Below, piece after piece: positions 1-8,494 of a DNA stretch of 64,000 bases. Position 1 is the first letter of the stretch, and each line of letters starts with the position of its first letter. The stretch lies in the NCBI GenBank assembly GCA_050330635.1, contig JBHJNQ010000007.1:124001-188000 (forward strand), read 5' to 3'. The translations under genes were made by a program, and so were the position numbers. Source of the DNA: CADEDH01 sp050330635. Lineage in GTDB: Bacteria > Actinomycetota > Acidimicrobiia > Acidimicrobiales > SZUA-35. The notes below the pieces were generated by a model. That model had not been told where the DNA came from. It worked only from the letters and a program-made list of their open reading frames with translations, and did not search any database.

Positions 1-55
1 GCAGCCCGACGCTCCACGACAACGCTTCGCAACTGGACCCGAAACCGCACGGTCG

Positions 56-193
56 CTGTCGCTCCGACGCGACCCACCCGGCACCACGCCCACCACCACC
101 CCACCACCCACCACCGACCGCTGTCGCTCCGACGCGGCCGACGTCGTACCCACGACCACTGTCGCTCCGAACTCGCCACCGCTGTCGCTCCGA
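56..193. repeat. Four dispersed copies of a 12-bp motif in a gene-free stretch
   Basis: The motif CTGTCGCTCCGA occurs at 56-67, 121-132, 159-170 and 182-193, usually followed by a G/C-rich tail. The first 347 bases contain no gene I can support. A second small repeat, GCGGGAGCCGAGG, appears twice near 309-343, just past the stop of the isochorismate synthase gene. The role is unknown; a repetitive extragenic element or multi-site operator for a gene left of the window are both possible. Confidence 0.5.
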
Positions 194-347
194 TGCGGCG
201 CACCGCTCCCTCCAGCCGGCCACCGTCGACGAGCTGAGGCCGGCACCCGGCGCTGTGCGCACCGTGCGCACCGAACGCCAGCAGCGACCCGGGGCCAGGG
301 CCGCCGCCGCGGGAGCCGAGGGCCGCCGCTGCGGGAGCCGAGGGGGC

Positions 348-1589
348 TCAGGGTTGGATCAACGCCCCCAGCATGGCCCGGAACTTCGACCTGGTCTCGG
401 CCAGCTCGGCCTCGGGATCGCTGTCGCCGACCACACCGACGCCGGCGAAGAGCCGGGCGCCGGCGGCACTCAGCTCGGCCGAGCGGATACCGACGGCGAA
501 GGCCCCATTGCCGGCGCCGTCGACCCAGCCGACGGGCCCGGCGTAACGTCCACGCTCGGCCCGCTCCATCTCGGCGATCAGGGTGAGGGCGACGTCGCGG
601 GGATCGCCCCCGACGGCCGGCGTCGGATGGAGGGCGGCCACCAGCTCGAGCACCGACACCGCCGGCGACGAGAGCCGCCCCTCGACCCTGGTGCCGAGGT
701 GGTGGACGTTGGCCAGGCTCACGATCGTCGGTTCCGGCTCGGCGTCGACGTAGGAACAGGATGGCAGGAGTCCATCGAGGAGCCAGTCGATCGTGATCCG
801 GTGCTCCCACCGATCCTTGGTCGAGGCCAGCAGGTTGGCGGCCAGGCGACCGTCGGTGCCCGGATCGGACGAGCGTGGCGCCGTGCCGGCGAGCGGATGG
901 GCCCGCACGATGTCGCCCTGACGGGACACGAGCAGTTCGGGGGAGGCACCGACGAAGCCGTCGACGGCGAACACGATGGCGGCCGGGAACGCCGTCGCCA
1001 GCCGCTCCACCACGGTGGCGGGATCGAGCGGATGGTCGGTGCGGAGCGTCAGCTCCCGGGCCAGGACGGCCTTGTCGAGGTGACCGGCCCGGATCCGATC
1101 GCGCACCGGGGTGACGATGTCGTCGCGCCACCGCTCGGGCTCCACCACCGATCGCAGATCGAACGCCGTGGGCTGCACCGGAGCCCAGGGGCGGTCGGTC
1201 TCGGCCCTCACCCGGTCGATCGCCTCGTCGACCCCGAGCGACCCATCGCCGGTGATCGTCAGCCAGCGGCGCCCGTCGACGCCGCGGGCGACCGTGATGG
1301 CCGGAACGATCAGCTCGCCGGGGGCGGTGCGATCGAAGGCCAGGGCGGCGAAGGCCACCGGTCCCGACCCGGGGGCCTGCACGTCGTCGGGGCCCGCCAG
1401 CTCGGCGAGGCGGCGCTGAGCATCGGCAGCTCCCCCGGGCCGCTCGATCGGCAGGCGCAGAGCCTGCCCCAGACCGGCCACGGCCGGAACGGCATCGCCA
1501 GCGTCGGGCCGTCGCCACAGCAGGCCGGTCCTCGTTCCCAGCAGGACCGGATCGAGGTCGACGTCGATGCGTACCGTGAGCGACTTCAT
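348..1589 (-). CDS. menF: Isochorismate synthase (MenF/EntC family)
   Basis: Converts chorismate to isochorismate, the first step of menaquinone (or of siderophore/salicylate) synthesis; cytoplasmic and Mg-dependent. The 413-residue product has the chorismate-binding fold signatures LHPTPAVGG, GRYAGPVGW and a C-terminal GVGVVGDSDPEAELAETRSK block, all typical of MenF/EntC. The length is normal. The ATG at 1589 is chosen because a TACGGT -10 hexamer ends exactly 6 bp upstream, which implies a leaderless mRNA. MenE lies 2.5 kb away, which supports the menaquinone role over a siderophore role. Anthranilate or aminodeoxychorismate synthase is the main alternative within the same fold. Confidence 0.88.
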   Translation of the reverse strand: MKSLTVRIDVDLDPVLLGTRTGLLWRRPDAGDAVPAVAGLGQALRLPIERPGGAADAQRRLAELAGPDDVQAPGSGPVAFAALAFDRTAPGELIVPAITVARGVDGRRWLTITGDGSLGVDEAIDRVRAETDRPWAPVQPTAFDLRSVVEPERWRDDIVTPVRDRIRAGHLDKAVLARELTLRTDHPLDPATVVERLATAFPAAIVFAVDGFVGASPELLVSRQGDIVRAHPLAGTAPRSSDPGTDGRLAANLLASTKDRWEHRITIDWLLDGLLPSCSYVDAEPEPTIVSLANVHHLGTRVEGRLSSPAVSVLELVAALHPTPAVGGDPRDVALTLIAEMERAERGRYAGPVGWVDGAGNGAFAVGIRSAELSAAGARLFAGVGVVGDSDPEAELAETRSKFRAMLGALIQP

Positions 1590-1595
1590 GACCCC

Positions 1596-1601
1596 ACCGT
1601 A
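1596..1601 (-). promoter_or_regulatory. -10 element of a leaderless promoter (isochorismate synthase)
   Basis: TACGGT (TANNNT consensus), then six bases, then ATG. The spacing puts the transcription start at or next to the A of the start codon. Confidence 0.5.
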
Positions 1602-1668
1602 CGGCCCGGCCCCACCGCTCGGGGGACCCGGGCACCCCCGACCGCCCTCCCGGTCCTCGAGAACAGGC

Positions 1669-2529
1669 TCAGGCCCCCTGGAGCCGGGCCCGGAACCGGC
1701 GCATGCCCCGCAACCACCGGTCGTAGTCGGTGGCCTTGCGCTCGAAGTAGGTGGCCACCTCGGGGTGAGGCAGGACCAGGAACCGTCCCTCCCGCATGGC
1801 CTCCACGCACGCCTCGGCCACCTGCTCGGGCTCGAGGATCCCGTCGCCGGCGGCCTGTCGGGCGCTCGGATCGGCCGACGTCGACCCCGACCCTGACCCT
1901 GACCCCGTCCCGGACCCGGACCCGGCCGCCCGATCCACGTCGGCCGGGCGGCGGCGAGGCCCCAGGATGTTGGTCCGCACCGCCTGGGGGCAGAGCACCG
2001 ACACCCCGACACCCTGGTCGCCGTAGTTGATCGACAACCACTCGGCGAACGCCACGGCCGCATGCTTCGACACGGCATAGGGCCCGGAGTCCATCTGGGT
2101 CAGCAGACCGGCGGCCGATGCCGTGTTCAGGATGTACCCGCCGCCCCGCTCCACCATCCCCGGCACGACGGCCCGGGCCGCCGCCAGGTGCGACCAGGTG
2201 TGGACGTTCATCATCCGTTCCCACTCGTCGGTCGGCAGGTCGAGTCCACCCCGCAGGCCATAGCCGGCGTTGGACACGAAGATGTCGATCCCACCGTGGG
2301 CGTTCTCGGTGTCGACCACGAGCTGCTCGATGGCCCGCTCATCCCCCACGTCGAGCTGGACCGCCGAAGCGGCGGCGCCGATCATGCCCACCGTCTCCTC
2401 GGCCGCCGCACCATCGAGATCGGCGCACACGACCGCCCGCGCCCCACCGGCGGCGAACCGCTCGGCCAGGGCCCGACCGATGCCGGAACCGGCCCCCGTG
2501 ATCACCGTGACCTTGTCGTCGAGTTCCAT
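1669..2529 (-). CDS. Short-chain dehydrogenase/reductase (SDR)
   Basis: Classical NAD(P)-dependent oxidoreductase of unknown substrate. Visible features are the Rossmann motif TGAGSGIG near residues 12-19, VSNAGYG, and the catalytic YAVSKHA (Tyr-x3-Lys). Length is 286 residues. Between about residues 200 and 220, where substrate-loop helices normally lie, there is a Gly/Ser/Thr run encoded by seven 6-bp tandem units, probably a slippage-prone linker. ATG 2529 is preferred over GTG 2532 because TAGGGT lies exactly 6 bp upstream of the ATG. The gene is transcribed divergently from the SRPBCC gene. Confidence 0.85.
   Translation of the reverse strand: MELDDKVTVITGAGSGIGRALAERFAAGGARAVVCADLDGAAAEETVGMIGAAASAVQLDVGDERAIEQLVVDTENAHGGIDIFVSNAGYGLRGGLDLPTDEWERMMNVHTWSHLAAARAVVPGMVERGGGYILNTASAAGLLTQMDSGPYAVSKHAAVAFAEWLSINYGDQGVGVSVLCPQAVRTNILGPRRRPADVDRAAGSGSGTGSGSGSGSTSADPSARQAAGDGILEPEQVAEACVEAMREGRFLVLPHPEVATYFERKATDYDRWLRGMRRFRARLQGA
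1883..1924. repeat. Seven tandem 6-bp units inside the SDR gene
   Basis: GACCCC/GACCCT-type hexamers follow one another from 1883 to 1924 and encode a Gly-Ser/Thr run on the minus strand. The period is a multiple of three, so copy-number change keeps the frame. Confidence 0.7.
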
Positions 2530-2535
2530 CACCGG

Positions 2536-2574
2536 ACCCTAGATCGCTGGCCCCGACGGCGGCCACCCTACGAT
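2536..2574. promoter_or_regulatory. Divergent leaderless promoter pair (SDR / SRPBCC)
   Basis: On the minus strand TAGGGT occupies 2536-2541, 6 bp before the SDR ATG. On the plus strand TACGAT occupies 2569-2574, 6 bp before GTG 2581. Only about 50 bp separate the two start codons, so both genes must start transcription here. Confidence 0.55.
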
Positions 2575-2580
2575 GGGGTG

Positions 2581-3015
2581 GTGGAACAGCGCTTCACCGT
2601 CGATGTCGAGGCCGCCCCCGAGCCCGTGTTCGAGCTCGTGGCCGACCTCGACCGCTATCCGGAGTGGCTCGACCTCGTGCACAAGGTGGAGCGTGCCGCT
2701 GCCGGCGACGGCCCGGCGGCATGGTGGGTGACGCTGCGGGCCGTGGTCGGACCCTTCGCCCGGTCCAAACGGCTCCGCATGTTGCGCACCGCCGACGAGG
2801 CCCCCCACTGGGTCCGTTTCGAGCGGGCCGAGGTCGACGGGCGAGACCACTCGGCGTGGATCCTCGAATCCGAGGTCTGCGCCGCCGGCGACGGTTCGTC
2901 GGTCACCATGACGCTCCGCTACGACGGGCGGCTGTGGTCGCCGGTGCTCGGCGGGGTGCTCGAACGTCAGGTGGCCAGGGCCACCGAGAACCTGAGGTCG
3001 TTGGCCACCGGCTAG
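2581..3015 (+). CDS. SRPBCC (START/Bet v1-like) family protein
   Basis: A 144-residue small-molecule-binding or polyketide-cyclase-like protein. It opens with a typical SRPBCC first strand and helix (EQRFTVDVEAAPEPVFELV, then DLDRYPEWLDLV) and ends in the usual long C-terminal helix (VLERQVARATENLRSL). The ligand cannot be told from sequence; relatives include coenzyme Q-binding COQ10-like and cyclase/dehydrase proteins. GTG at 2581 is favoured by the TACGAT hexamer six bases upstream; GTG at 2578 is an adjacent alternative. Confidence 0.75.
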   Translation: MEQRFTVDVEAAPEPVFELVADLDRYPEWLDLVHKVERAAAGDGPAAWWVTLRAVVGPFARSKRLRMLRTADEAPHWVRFERAEVDGRDHSAWILESEVCAAGDGSSVTMTLRYDGRLWSPVLGGVLERQVARATENLRSLATG

Positions 3016-3094
3016 TCAGCGCCGGCTGGTGAGCGCCGACCGGTCACCGACGGGCGACGCCGGGCGGGTGAGCCGGCGCCGGCCCCGTCGAAGC

Positions 3095-4000
3095 TCAGGC
3101 CAGGAGCGAGGCCAGCGGCGTCAGCCAGCGGCCCGACAGGGGGTGGGTCCCGGCGGCCAGGTCGGCGACGAGAGCGGCGAGCCGCTCGGACACCGGGCCG
3201 GGAGCGTCGAGGACGCGGCCATCGAGGCGACCGACCGGTGTCAGGAACCGGTTGGACGAGGTCAGGATCAGCTCGTCGGCTGCCGCAACGTCGTCCCACC
3301 CGACGTCGCGGACGTCGACCACCACCCCGTCGCTGGTGATCAGGTCGACCAGCATCCGCCGGGTGATCCCGTCGAGCACATGGTCGAGCGAGGGGGCGAG
3401 GACGCGACCGTGGCGGACGACGAGCAGGCTCTGGGTCGTCGCCTCGGCCAGGGTGCCTTCCATCGTGCCGAAGATCACCTCATCGTGGCCCGCGCGGTCG
3501 GCCGCCAGCTGCTGGCGCAGCCCCGGCGTGTAGCTCGCCGCCACCTTGAGCCCAGGGGGCAGCACGGCGGCCGGGATCTTCGGCATGTCGGAGGTGACCA
3601 CATCGATCGGCTCCCGGGGGCTGATCGGATCGGTGCGGTCGACGAGGGCGGCGACGTAGATGCTGGGCACCAGCGAGAGGGGCCGGCTGGTGGGTGCGAT
3701 CTCCGACCACGCCGCCACCAGCTTCACCGTGGTGGCCCCCGGGTTGGCGGCGACCGTCTCCGCCACCGCCCGCTCCAACGTGGCCACGTCATAGGGGCTG
3801 GCCATGCTCATCAGCTCCATCGACCGGTCGAAGCGGGCCACGTGGGCCCGCAACCCCACCGCCACCGGTCCCCCGTCACCGGGCAGGACGCGCAGCACGT
3901 CGAATACCTCGGAGCCCCGGTGGGCGGCGTGGGACAACACGTGGATCGTGGCCTCGACCGACGGGATCAGCTGTCCGTTGCGCCATATCGTCTCGCTCAC
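3095..4000 (-). CDS. Class IV aminotransferase (PabC/IlvE-like)
   Basis: PLP enzyme of fold type IV, 301 residues, the usual length. It shows SHAAHRGSEVFDVLR near the N-terminus, VKLVAAWSE before the PLP Lys region, and EGTLAEATTQSLLVV, the family motif that contacts the cofactor phosphate. Candidate activities are aminodeoxychorismate lyase (folate), branched-chain or D-amino-acid aminotransferase. The chorismate-related neighbours favour aminodeoxychorismate lyase, but that is inference. GTG at 4000 lies 7 bp after TACCCT. Divergent from menE, with about 40 bp between start codons. Confidence 0.78.
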   Translation of the reverse strand: MSETIWRNGQLIPSVEATIHVLSHAAHRGSEVFDVLRVLPGDGGPVAVGLRAHVARFDRSMELMSMASPYDVATLERAVAETVAANPGATTVKLVAAWSEIAPTSRPLSLVPSIYVAALVDRTDPISPREPIDVVTSDMPKIPAAVLPPGLKVAASYTPGLRQQLAADRAGHDEVIFGTMEGTLAEATTQSLLVVRHGRVLAPSLDHVLDGITRRMLVDLITSDGVVVDVRDVGWDDVAAADELILTSSNRFLTPVGRLDGRVLDAPGPVSERLAALVADLAAGTHPLSGRWLTPLASLLA

Positions 4001-4007
4001 CGGGTCA

Positions 4008-4036
4008 AGGGTACGTCGGCCGGTCGCCGGTAGGGT
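4008..4036. promoter_or_regulatory. Divergent leaderless promoter pair (aminotransferase / menE)
   Basis: TACCCT on the minus strand (4008-4013) precedes GTG 4000 by 7 bp. TAGGGT on the plus strand (4031-4036) precedes ATG 4043 by 6 bp. No Shine-Dalgarno sequence is visible for either gene. Confidence 0.55.
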
Positions 4037-4042
4037 CGGACG

Positions 4043-5173
4043 ATGCCCCGATTGGTCGCGCTCGCCCTCCCCGGCGGGCCCCGCTACGTCGACGCCCTCC
4101 GTCGGGTGTGGGACGCCGGCGACGCCATCGCCCCCCTCGATCTCCGCCTCCCCCGGGCCGAGCAGGCCCGGGTGCTTGCCGCCCTGGCCCCGGCCGCCGT
4201 GATCGAGGGCGACGGCGAGCCCCGATCGCTGCCAGACGGTGCACCGGTGGAGCCGGGAGACGCCGCCGTGGTGGCCACCAGCGGCACGACGGGTCTGCCG
4301 AAAGGGGTGATCCACACCCACCGCTCGATCGAGGCGTCGGCCCTGGCAACGAGCGCGGCGCTGGGGGTCGACCCCGCAACCGACCGCTGGCTGGCGTGCC
4401 TTCCGCTGGCCCACATCGGAGGTCTGGCGGTGGTGATGCGCTCGCTCGTCTCCGGCACCCCGGTCGAGGTCCACGACGGCTTCGACGCCGACGCCGTCCT
4501 CGATGCCGCCGGGCGGGGCGCCACGCTCGTCTCGCTCGTGACCCGAGCCCTCAACCAGATCCCGGCCGACGCCTTCCGCGCCGTCCTCATCGGCGGTGCC
4601 GCCCCGCCCCCCGACAGACCGTCCAACGTGATCGCCACCTACGGCATGACCGAGACCGGCTCGGGCGTCGTCTACGAGCGCCGTGCCCTCGACGGGGTGG
4701 AGATCGACATCGACGACGGCGGCGAGATCCGCCTACGGGGCCCGATGCTGTTCCGGGCCTACCGCCACGACCCCGACCCCTTCGCCCCCGGCGGCTGGTT
4801 CCCCACCGGCGACCTGGGCCGGTGGGGGGAGGACGGGCGCCTCGTCGTCGACGGCCGGCGGGGCGACGTCATCGTCACCGGTGGCGAAAAGGTGTGGCCG
4901 ACCCGCATCGAGGCCCTCCTGGGCGACCTAGCCGACGTGGCCGAGATCGCCCTCGTCGGCCGGCCCGACCCCGACTGGGGCCACCGGGTCGTGGCGGTCG
5001 TGGTGCCGACCGACCCGGAACAGCCGCCCACGCTCGACGACCTGCGCGCCATCACCCGGCAGGAGTTCCCCGCCTGGTGCGCTCCCCGTCAGCTCGAGCT
5101 CCGCTCCGCCCTGCCCCGGACCTCCCTGGGCAAGATCCGTCGCGACCTCCTGACCCGGCCCGACCCGACCTGA
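4043..5173 (+). CDS. menE: o-Succinylbenzoate-CoA ligase (short actinobacterial MenE)
   Basis: Adenylate-forming ligase that activates o-succinylbenzoate to its CoA thioester in menaquinone synthesis. At 376 residues it is shorter than most acyl-CoA synthetases but matches the compact actinobacterial MenE type. The core motifs are TSGTTGLPKG (P-loop, about residues 79-88), YGMTETGSG, FPTGDLGRW and the C-terminal SLGKIRRD containing the catalytic Lys. Isochorismate synthase nearby supports the assignment; another AMP-binding ligase cannot be fully excluded. The last 85 bp overlap convergently with the MFS gene. Confidence 0.8.
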   Translation: MPRLVALALPGGPRYVDALRRVWDAGDAIAPLDLRLPRAEQARVLAALAPAAVIEGDGEPRSLPDGAPVEPGDAAVVATSGTTGLPKGVIHTHRSIEASALATSAALGVDPATDRWLACLPLAHIGGLAVVMRSLVSGTPVEVHDGFDADAVLDAAGRGATLVSLVTRALNQIPADAFRAVLIGGAAPPPDRPSNVIATYGMTETGSGVVYERRALDGVEIDIDDGGEIRLRGPMLFRAYRHDPDPFAPGGWFPTGDLGRWGEDGRLVVDGRRGDVIVTGGEKVWPTRIEALLGDLADVAEIALVGRPDPDWGHRVVAVVVPTDPEQPPTLDDLRAITRQEFPAWCAPRQLELRSALPRTSLGKIRRDLLTRPDPT

Positions 5174-6357
5174 CGGGCCGACGTCCGCTCCGGGCGGCGG
5201 GCCACCACGACCGCCCCCAGCAGGGCCAGCACGAGCAGGCTCGTCCACGCCGGGCGGTAGCTCCCGAAGCGGTCGACGCTGTAACCGACCAACGGAGCCG
5301 ACAGGGTCAAACCGCCGAGGAAGCCGAGCAGTACGACCCCCGTCGCCCGTCCCGACATGGTGCGCGGCACCTGACGGATCACGGTCAGCATGGCCACCAC
5401 GTTCCAGGCCACGACGGTGAAGGCGATGATGACCACCGTCGGCCACAACAACCACGCCCCCACGCTCTGGGCCGCCAGCAGCAGCCCGGCCGACACGGCG
5501 CTGCCGAGGGCGAGGAGCAGCAGCGCGGGCCGGGCGGCGATGACGTCGTCGACGAGGCGGCCCCAGATGACCCGGGCGGCGATGGCCACCAGGCCGGCGA
5601 TGCTCACCGCCAGGCCGGCGGTCGTCTCCGAGTAGCCGAGCACCTCGTGGGCGAACAAGGGGTAGAAGCGCGTCATGCCACCGGCCGTCATGCCCAGGAG
5701 GAGGGCGTAGAGGGCCACCTGGCGGACGAGGGGGTCGAGGCGGGTGACCCCGGCGGCCGACCGGTCGACCTCGCGATCGGCGCCGGTGGCGGTCATCCTG
5801 TCCGGAGCGAACCGGAAGTGCGTCACCACCGCGATGGCGGCCGTGACGACGGCCATGGCGGCCAGGGCCGGCCGCCAACCGATCGTGGCCGCCGCCGGCG
5901 GGAGGATGGCACCGGAGAGGAACACGGCGAACTGCACGCCCGACTGCTTGACCCCCGTCACCGAGCCCTGCATCCCGGGCGGGACCTCGTCGGCGATCAC
6001 CTTGTTGGTCACCGAATTGCTGGCCCCCTGGGGCACACCGGCCACCACCGAAGCCGCCAGCAGTACCCAGTAGCTGAAGGCGAGCGAGGTCATGAGGAAG
6101 CCGAGGGCGCTGACCAGGTTGACCGCCACCATGGAACGGCGAACCCCCAGGCGGTCGGCGACCCGACCGAGCCTGGGGGCCACGAGAGCGCCTACCCCGG
6201 TGTTGACGGCGCCCAGGACGCCGATCTCCCACCGGTTGATGTCGAACTCGTCGATCAGGTTGGCGGCCAGGACGACGCCGACGAAGAGCTGGAACGTCCC
6301 GGCCGTCATGGCCCAGGCCGTCAAGATCATCAGCTCGATCTGACGGCGCCGGGACAT
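5089..6357 (-). CDS. MFS transporter
   Basis: A 422-residue inner-membrane protein with about 12 hydrophobic segments. The MFS loop motif between TM2 and TM3 is recognisable (RLGRVADRLGVRRSM), with a second half starting after a charged loop near residues 190-210. The substrate is unknown. The start at 6357 is chosen because it leaves a short N-terminus before TM1, and TAGCCT lies 8 bp upstream. The 3' end runs into the end of menE on the other strand, so the two genes share 85 bp. Confidence 0.85.
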   Translation of the reverse strand: MSRRRQIELMILTAWAMTAGTFQLFVGVVLAANLIDEFDINRWEIGVLGAVNTGVGALVAPRLGRVADRLGVRRSMVAVNLVSALGFLMTSLAFSYWVLLAASVVAGVPQGASNSVTNKVIADEVPPGMQGSVTGVKQSGVQFAVFLSGAILPPAAATIGWRPALAAMAVVTAAIAVVTHFRFAPDRMTATGADREVDRSAAGVTRLDPLVRQVALYALLLGMTAGGMTRFYPLFAHEVLGYSETTAGLAVSIAGLVAIAARVIWGRLVDDVIAARPALLLLALGSAVSAGLLLAAQSVGAWLLWPTVVIIAFTVVAWNVVAMLTVIRQVPRTMSGRATGVVLLGFLGGLTLSAPLVGYSVDRFGSYRPAWTSLLVLALLGAVVVARRPERTSARQVGSGRVRRSRRILPREVRGRAERSSS

Positions 6358-6376
6358 GGGTCGCCAGGCTAGGGCG

Positions 6377-8356
6377 TCACCGGGTCGACCGTTCATCCTG
6401 CCCCGACCGGGGGCGGGCGGTGCGGGCCGGCACAACCGCCGTCTCGGCCCGGGCGTCGGCGGTGGCGACGAGCAACCATCCTCCTCCGCCGACGAGGAGG
6501 GCGCCGAAAATCACCAAGATGCCCGTCCCCCAACCGGTGAAGGCCAGCTGGGTCGGCGCCGAGATCGACGCCAACGGAGCGGCAGGACCCGCCGCCGGAG
6601 CCACCGGGGTTTCGGCGGTGACCGAGGAGGCGGCTGCCGTGCCCGGCTTGAGGATCTGGGCCGAGTCGTTGTCGAACACGTCGGGCAGACCGGTCAGGTC
6701 GGCACCGCCCTGGTCGACGGCATTGGCGGTCACGGCCGCCGTGGTGAACAGGCCGCCATCGGGCACGGCGGGCGATGCGGTCTCGAGCTGATAGGAGGCC
6801 GACGCCCCGGGAGCCAGAGGGGTTGACCCGGCGTGGATCAGCACGGGCACTCCGGCCACCCCGGCGTCATCGACGAAGCCGACGATGGGGTCGGTCAGGG
6901 CGATCGAGTCGAGGTGGGTGTTGCCGACGTTGGTCACCACGAAGCAGTACGTGATCGGGGCGCCCTCCTCGACGGTGGTGACCTCGGCCGCCGGGCAGCC
7001 GACGCCACCGTCGTGACCGGCGTAGACCGACACCGAGAGCTCGACCTCGGGCACGGGGATCTCCTCGCCCGGGTAGACGACGGCCTCGGCCGTCGCTGTC
7101 AGTGGCCCCCCGGCCGGATCGCCGTTCCCGTCGACGGGTTGGGCCGTCACCGACGCCACGTTGGTGTAGGTGTCATCGACGGCGCCGTCGGCCTCGTCGA
7201 GGGGCGGAGCGCCCTCGAGGACGTACACCGCCCGATGGCCGGGAGCCAGGGGGGTGGAATCGGCCGACATCAGGACGGGGTCGCCGGCGACGAACGGGTC
7301 GACGAAGGTGATGTCGGCCAGCGCCGCCGTCCCGGTGTTGGTGACGGTGAAGCAGTAGGTGACCTGTTCGAACTGGGTCGCCTCGGCGTAGGTGGCGGCC
7401 GTGGCGCAGCCGGCCCCGCCGTCATGACCCCGGTAGACGGTCTTGGCGAAGCCCAGCCCCTCGACGGTGCTCGGCCCGGCGGCGACGGCGGCGGCCTCGA
7501 ACGGCTCGCTGGCCGCCACCCCCGAACGGCCCATGGGTACGAGCTTGATGTCGGCCTCACCGTCGTTGTCGACCCGGAGGCCCGCGATCGTGCCGCCACC
7601 GTCCGGCACGAGATCAGCCACGTCGAGGGCGGTCAGGTGGACCGGTTGGGGATCGGGGTAGTCGGCCGGGGCGTAGCCGGTGTTCCACCCATAGGGGGGA
7701 CCGATGGTCAGCGTCGGGGCGCCGGCCACCGGGGTGCCGTCGGCACCGAGCGGGGTGAGACGGAACGGGGCGTTGCCGGCCCGCTCCTGCACCAGCAGGT
7801 ACTGGCCGGCGGCGAGCGGGGTCGAGAACACGACGTCGTAGTCGGCGCCCCAGGTGTCGCCGGGACGGTTGAGGTTGTCGGAGCGGACATAGTCACGCAG
7901 GTCCGGGGAGTTGTAGGCCCGCTCGGCTGCCACCTCGAAAGCGGCGTCGGAGGTGGCGGTGGCGACCCCGTTCTCACTGACCGCCATCCCCACCACGTCG
8001 CCCGGCACCGTCACGTTGCGCACGTCGATCGCGGTGCCGAGGGGGCGGAGCGCGGTCGGCCCCCCGTGATCGACCATGATCGACACCAGGTCGACCGGCT
8101 CGTGCGACCAGTCGGTCGTGCCGTCGGCGGGCGCCACCTGCGTCCGGGCGACACCGCCGGCGACGAGGTCGACCCCGAGGATGGCGACCTCGGCCTCCTC
8201 GGGTCCGGTCGCCGACTGGGCTCCCGCCGTCACGGGGAGGGCGCCCACGGATGCGAGGACAGCGGCCCCGGCGGCGAGGGCGACGTAGGCGCCCGAGCGG
8301 GTGGGGGTGAGCCGCCGCCGACAGGCGGCGGGCGGCTCGACGATCGGTCGAAACAT
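6377..8356 (-). CDS. LAFTG-anchored surface protein with two DUF11-like repeats
   Basis: Predicted secreted cell-wall-anchored protein of 659 residues. There is a signal peptide (Arg-rich start, hydrophobic 22-40, AGAQS cleavage region), a 250-residue N-terminal domain of unknown function, and two Ig-like repeats (about 305-430 and 443-570). Each repeat begins VY-x-GHDGG-x-GC and continues TYCF-VVTN-GN/T, so the cysteines are paired by position. An Ala/Pro-rich stalk, LAFTG at 604-608, one TM segment and an Arg-rich tail follow. LAXTG is the class E sortase motif known from actinobacteria. No sortase is in the window. ATG 8356 has a GAAGGA Shine-Dalgarno at good spacing. Confidence 0.82.
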   Translation of the reverse strand: MFRPIVEPPAACRRRLTPTRSGAYVALAAGAAVLASVGALPVTAGAQSATGPEEAEVAILGVDLVAGGVARTQVAPADGTTDWSHEPVDLVSIMVDHGGPTALRPLGTAIDVRNVTVPGDVVGMAVSENGVATATSDAAFEVAAERAYNSPDLRDYVRSDNLNRPGDTWGADYDVVFSTPLAAGQYLLVQERAGNAPFRLTPLGADGTPVAGAPTLTIGPPYGWNTGYAPADYPDPQPVHLTALDVADLVPDGGGTIAGLRVDNDGEADIKLVPMGRSGVAASEPFEAAAVAAGPSTVEGLGFAKTVYRGHDGGAGCATAATYAEATQFEQVTYCFTVTNTGTAALADITFVDPFVAGDPVLMSADSTPLAPGHRAVYVLEGAPPLDEADGAVDDTYTNVASVTAQPVDGNGDPAGGPLTATAEAVVYPGEEIPVPEVELSVSVYAGHDGGVGCPAAEVTTVEEGAPITYCFVVTNVGNTHLDSIALTDPIVGFVDDAGVAGVPVLIHAGSTPLAPGASASYQLETASPAVPDGGLFTTAAVTANAVDQGGADLTGLPDVFDNDSAQILKPGTAAASSVTAETPVAPAAGPAAPLASISAPTQLAFTGWGTGILVIFGALLVGGGGWLLVATADARAETAVVPARTARPRSGQDERSTR

Positions 8357-8494
8357 GGGTTCGTCCTTCTCGGCGGGGATGTGGGAGAGACCGTCGCCTG
8401 CGGGCGGGACGGTGCTCACCACTCCGTCGGTCGGACGGACCGGGTCTTGAGACCTACGCCGCGCCCGTCGCCGGGCCCGGCCGCCCATCCCCGC

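Noticed and set aside
255..2030. Long plus-strand frame opposite isochorismate synthase and the SDR
   Set aside because: Arg/Gly/Pro/His-rich composition without any motif; it is the antisense shadow of two well-supported genes.
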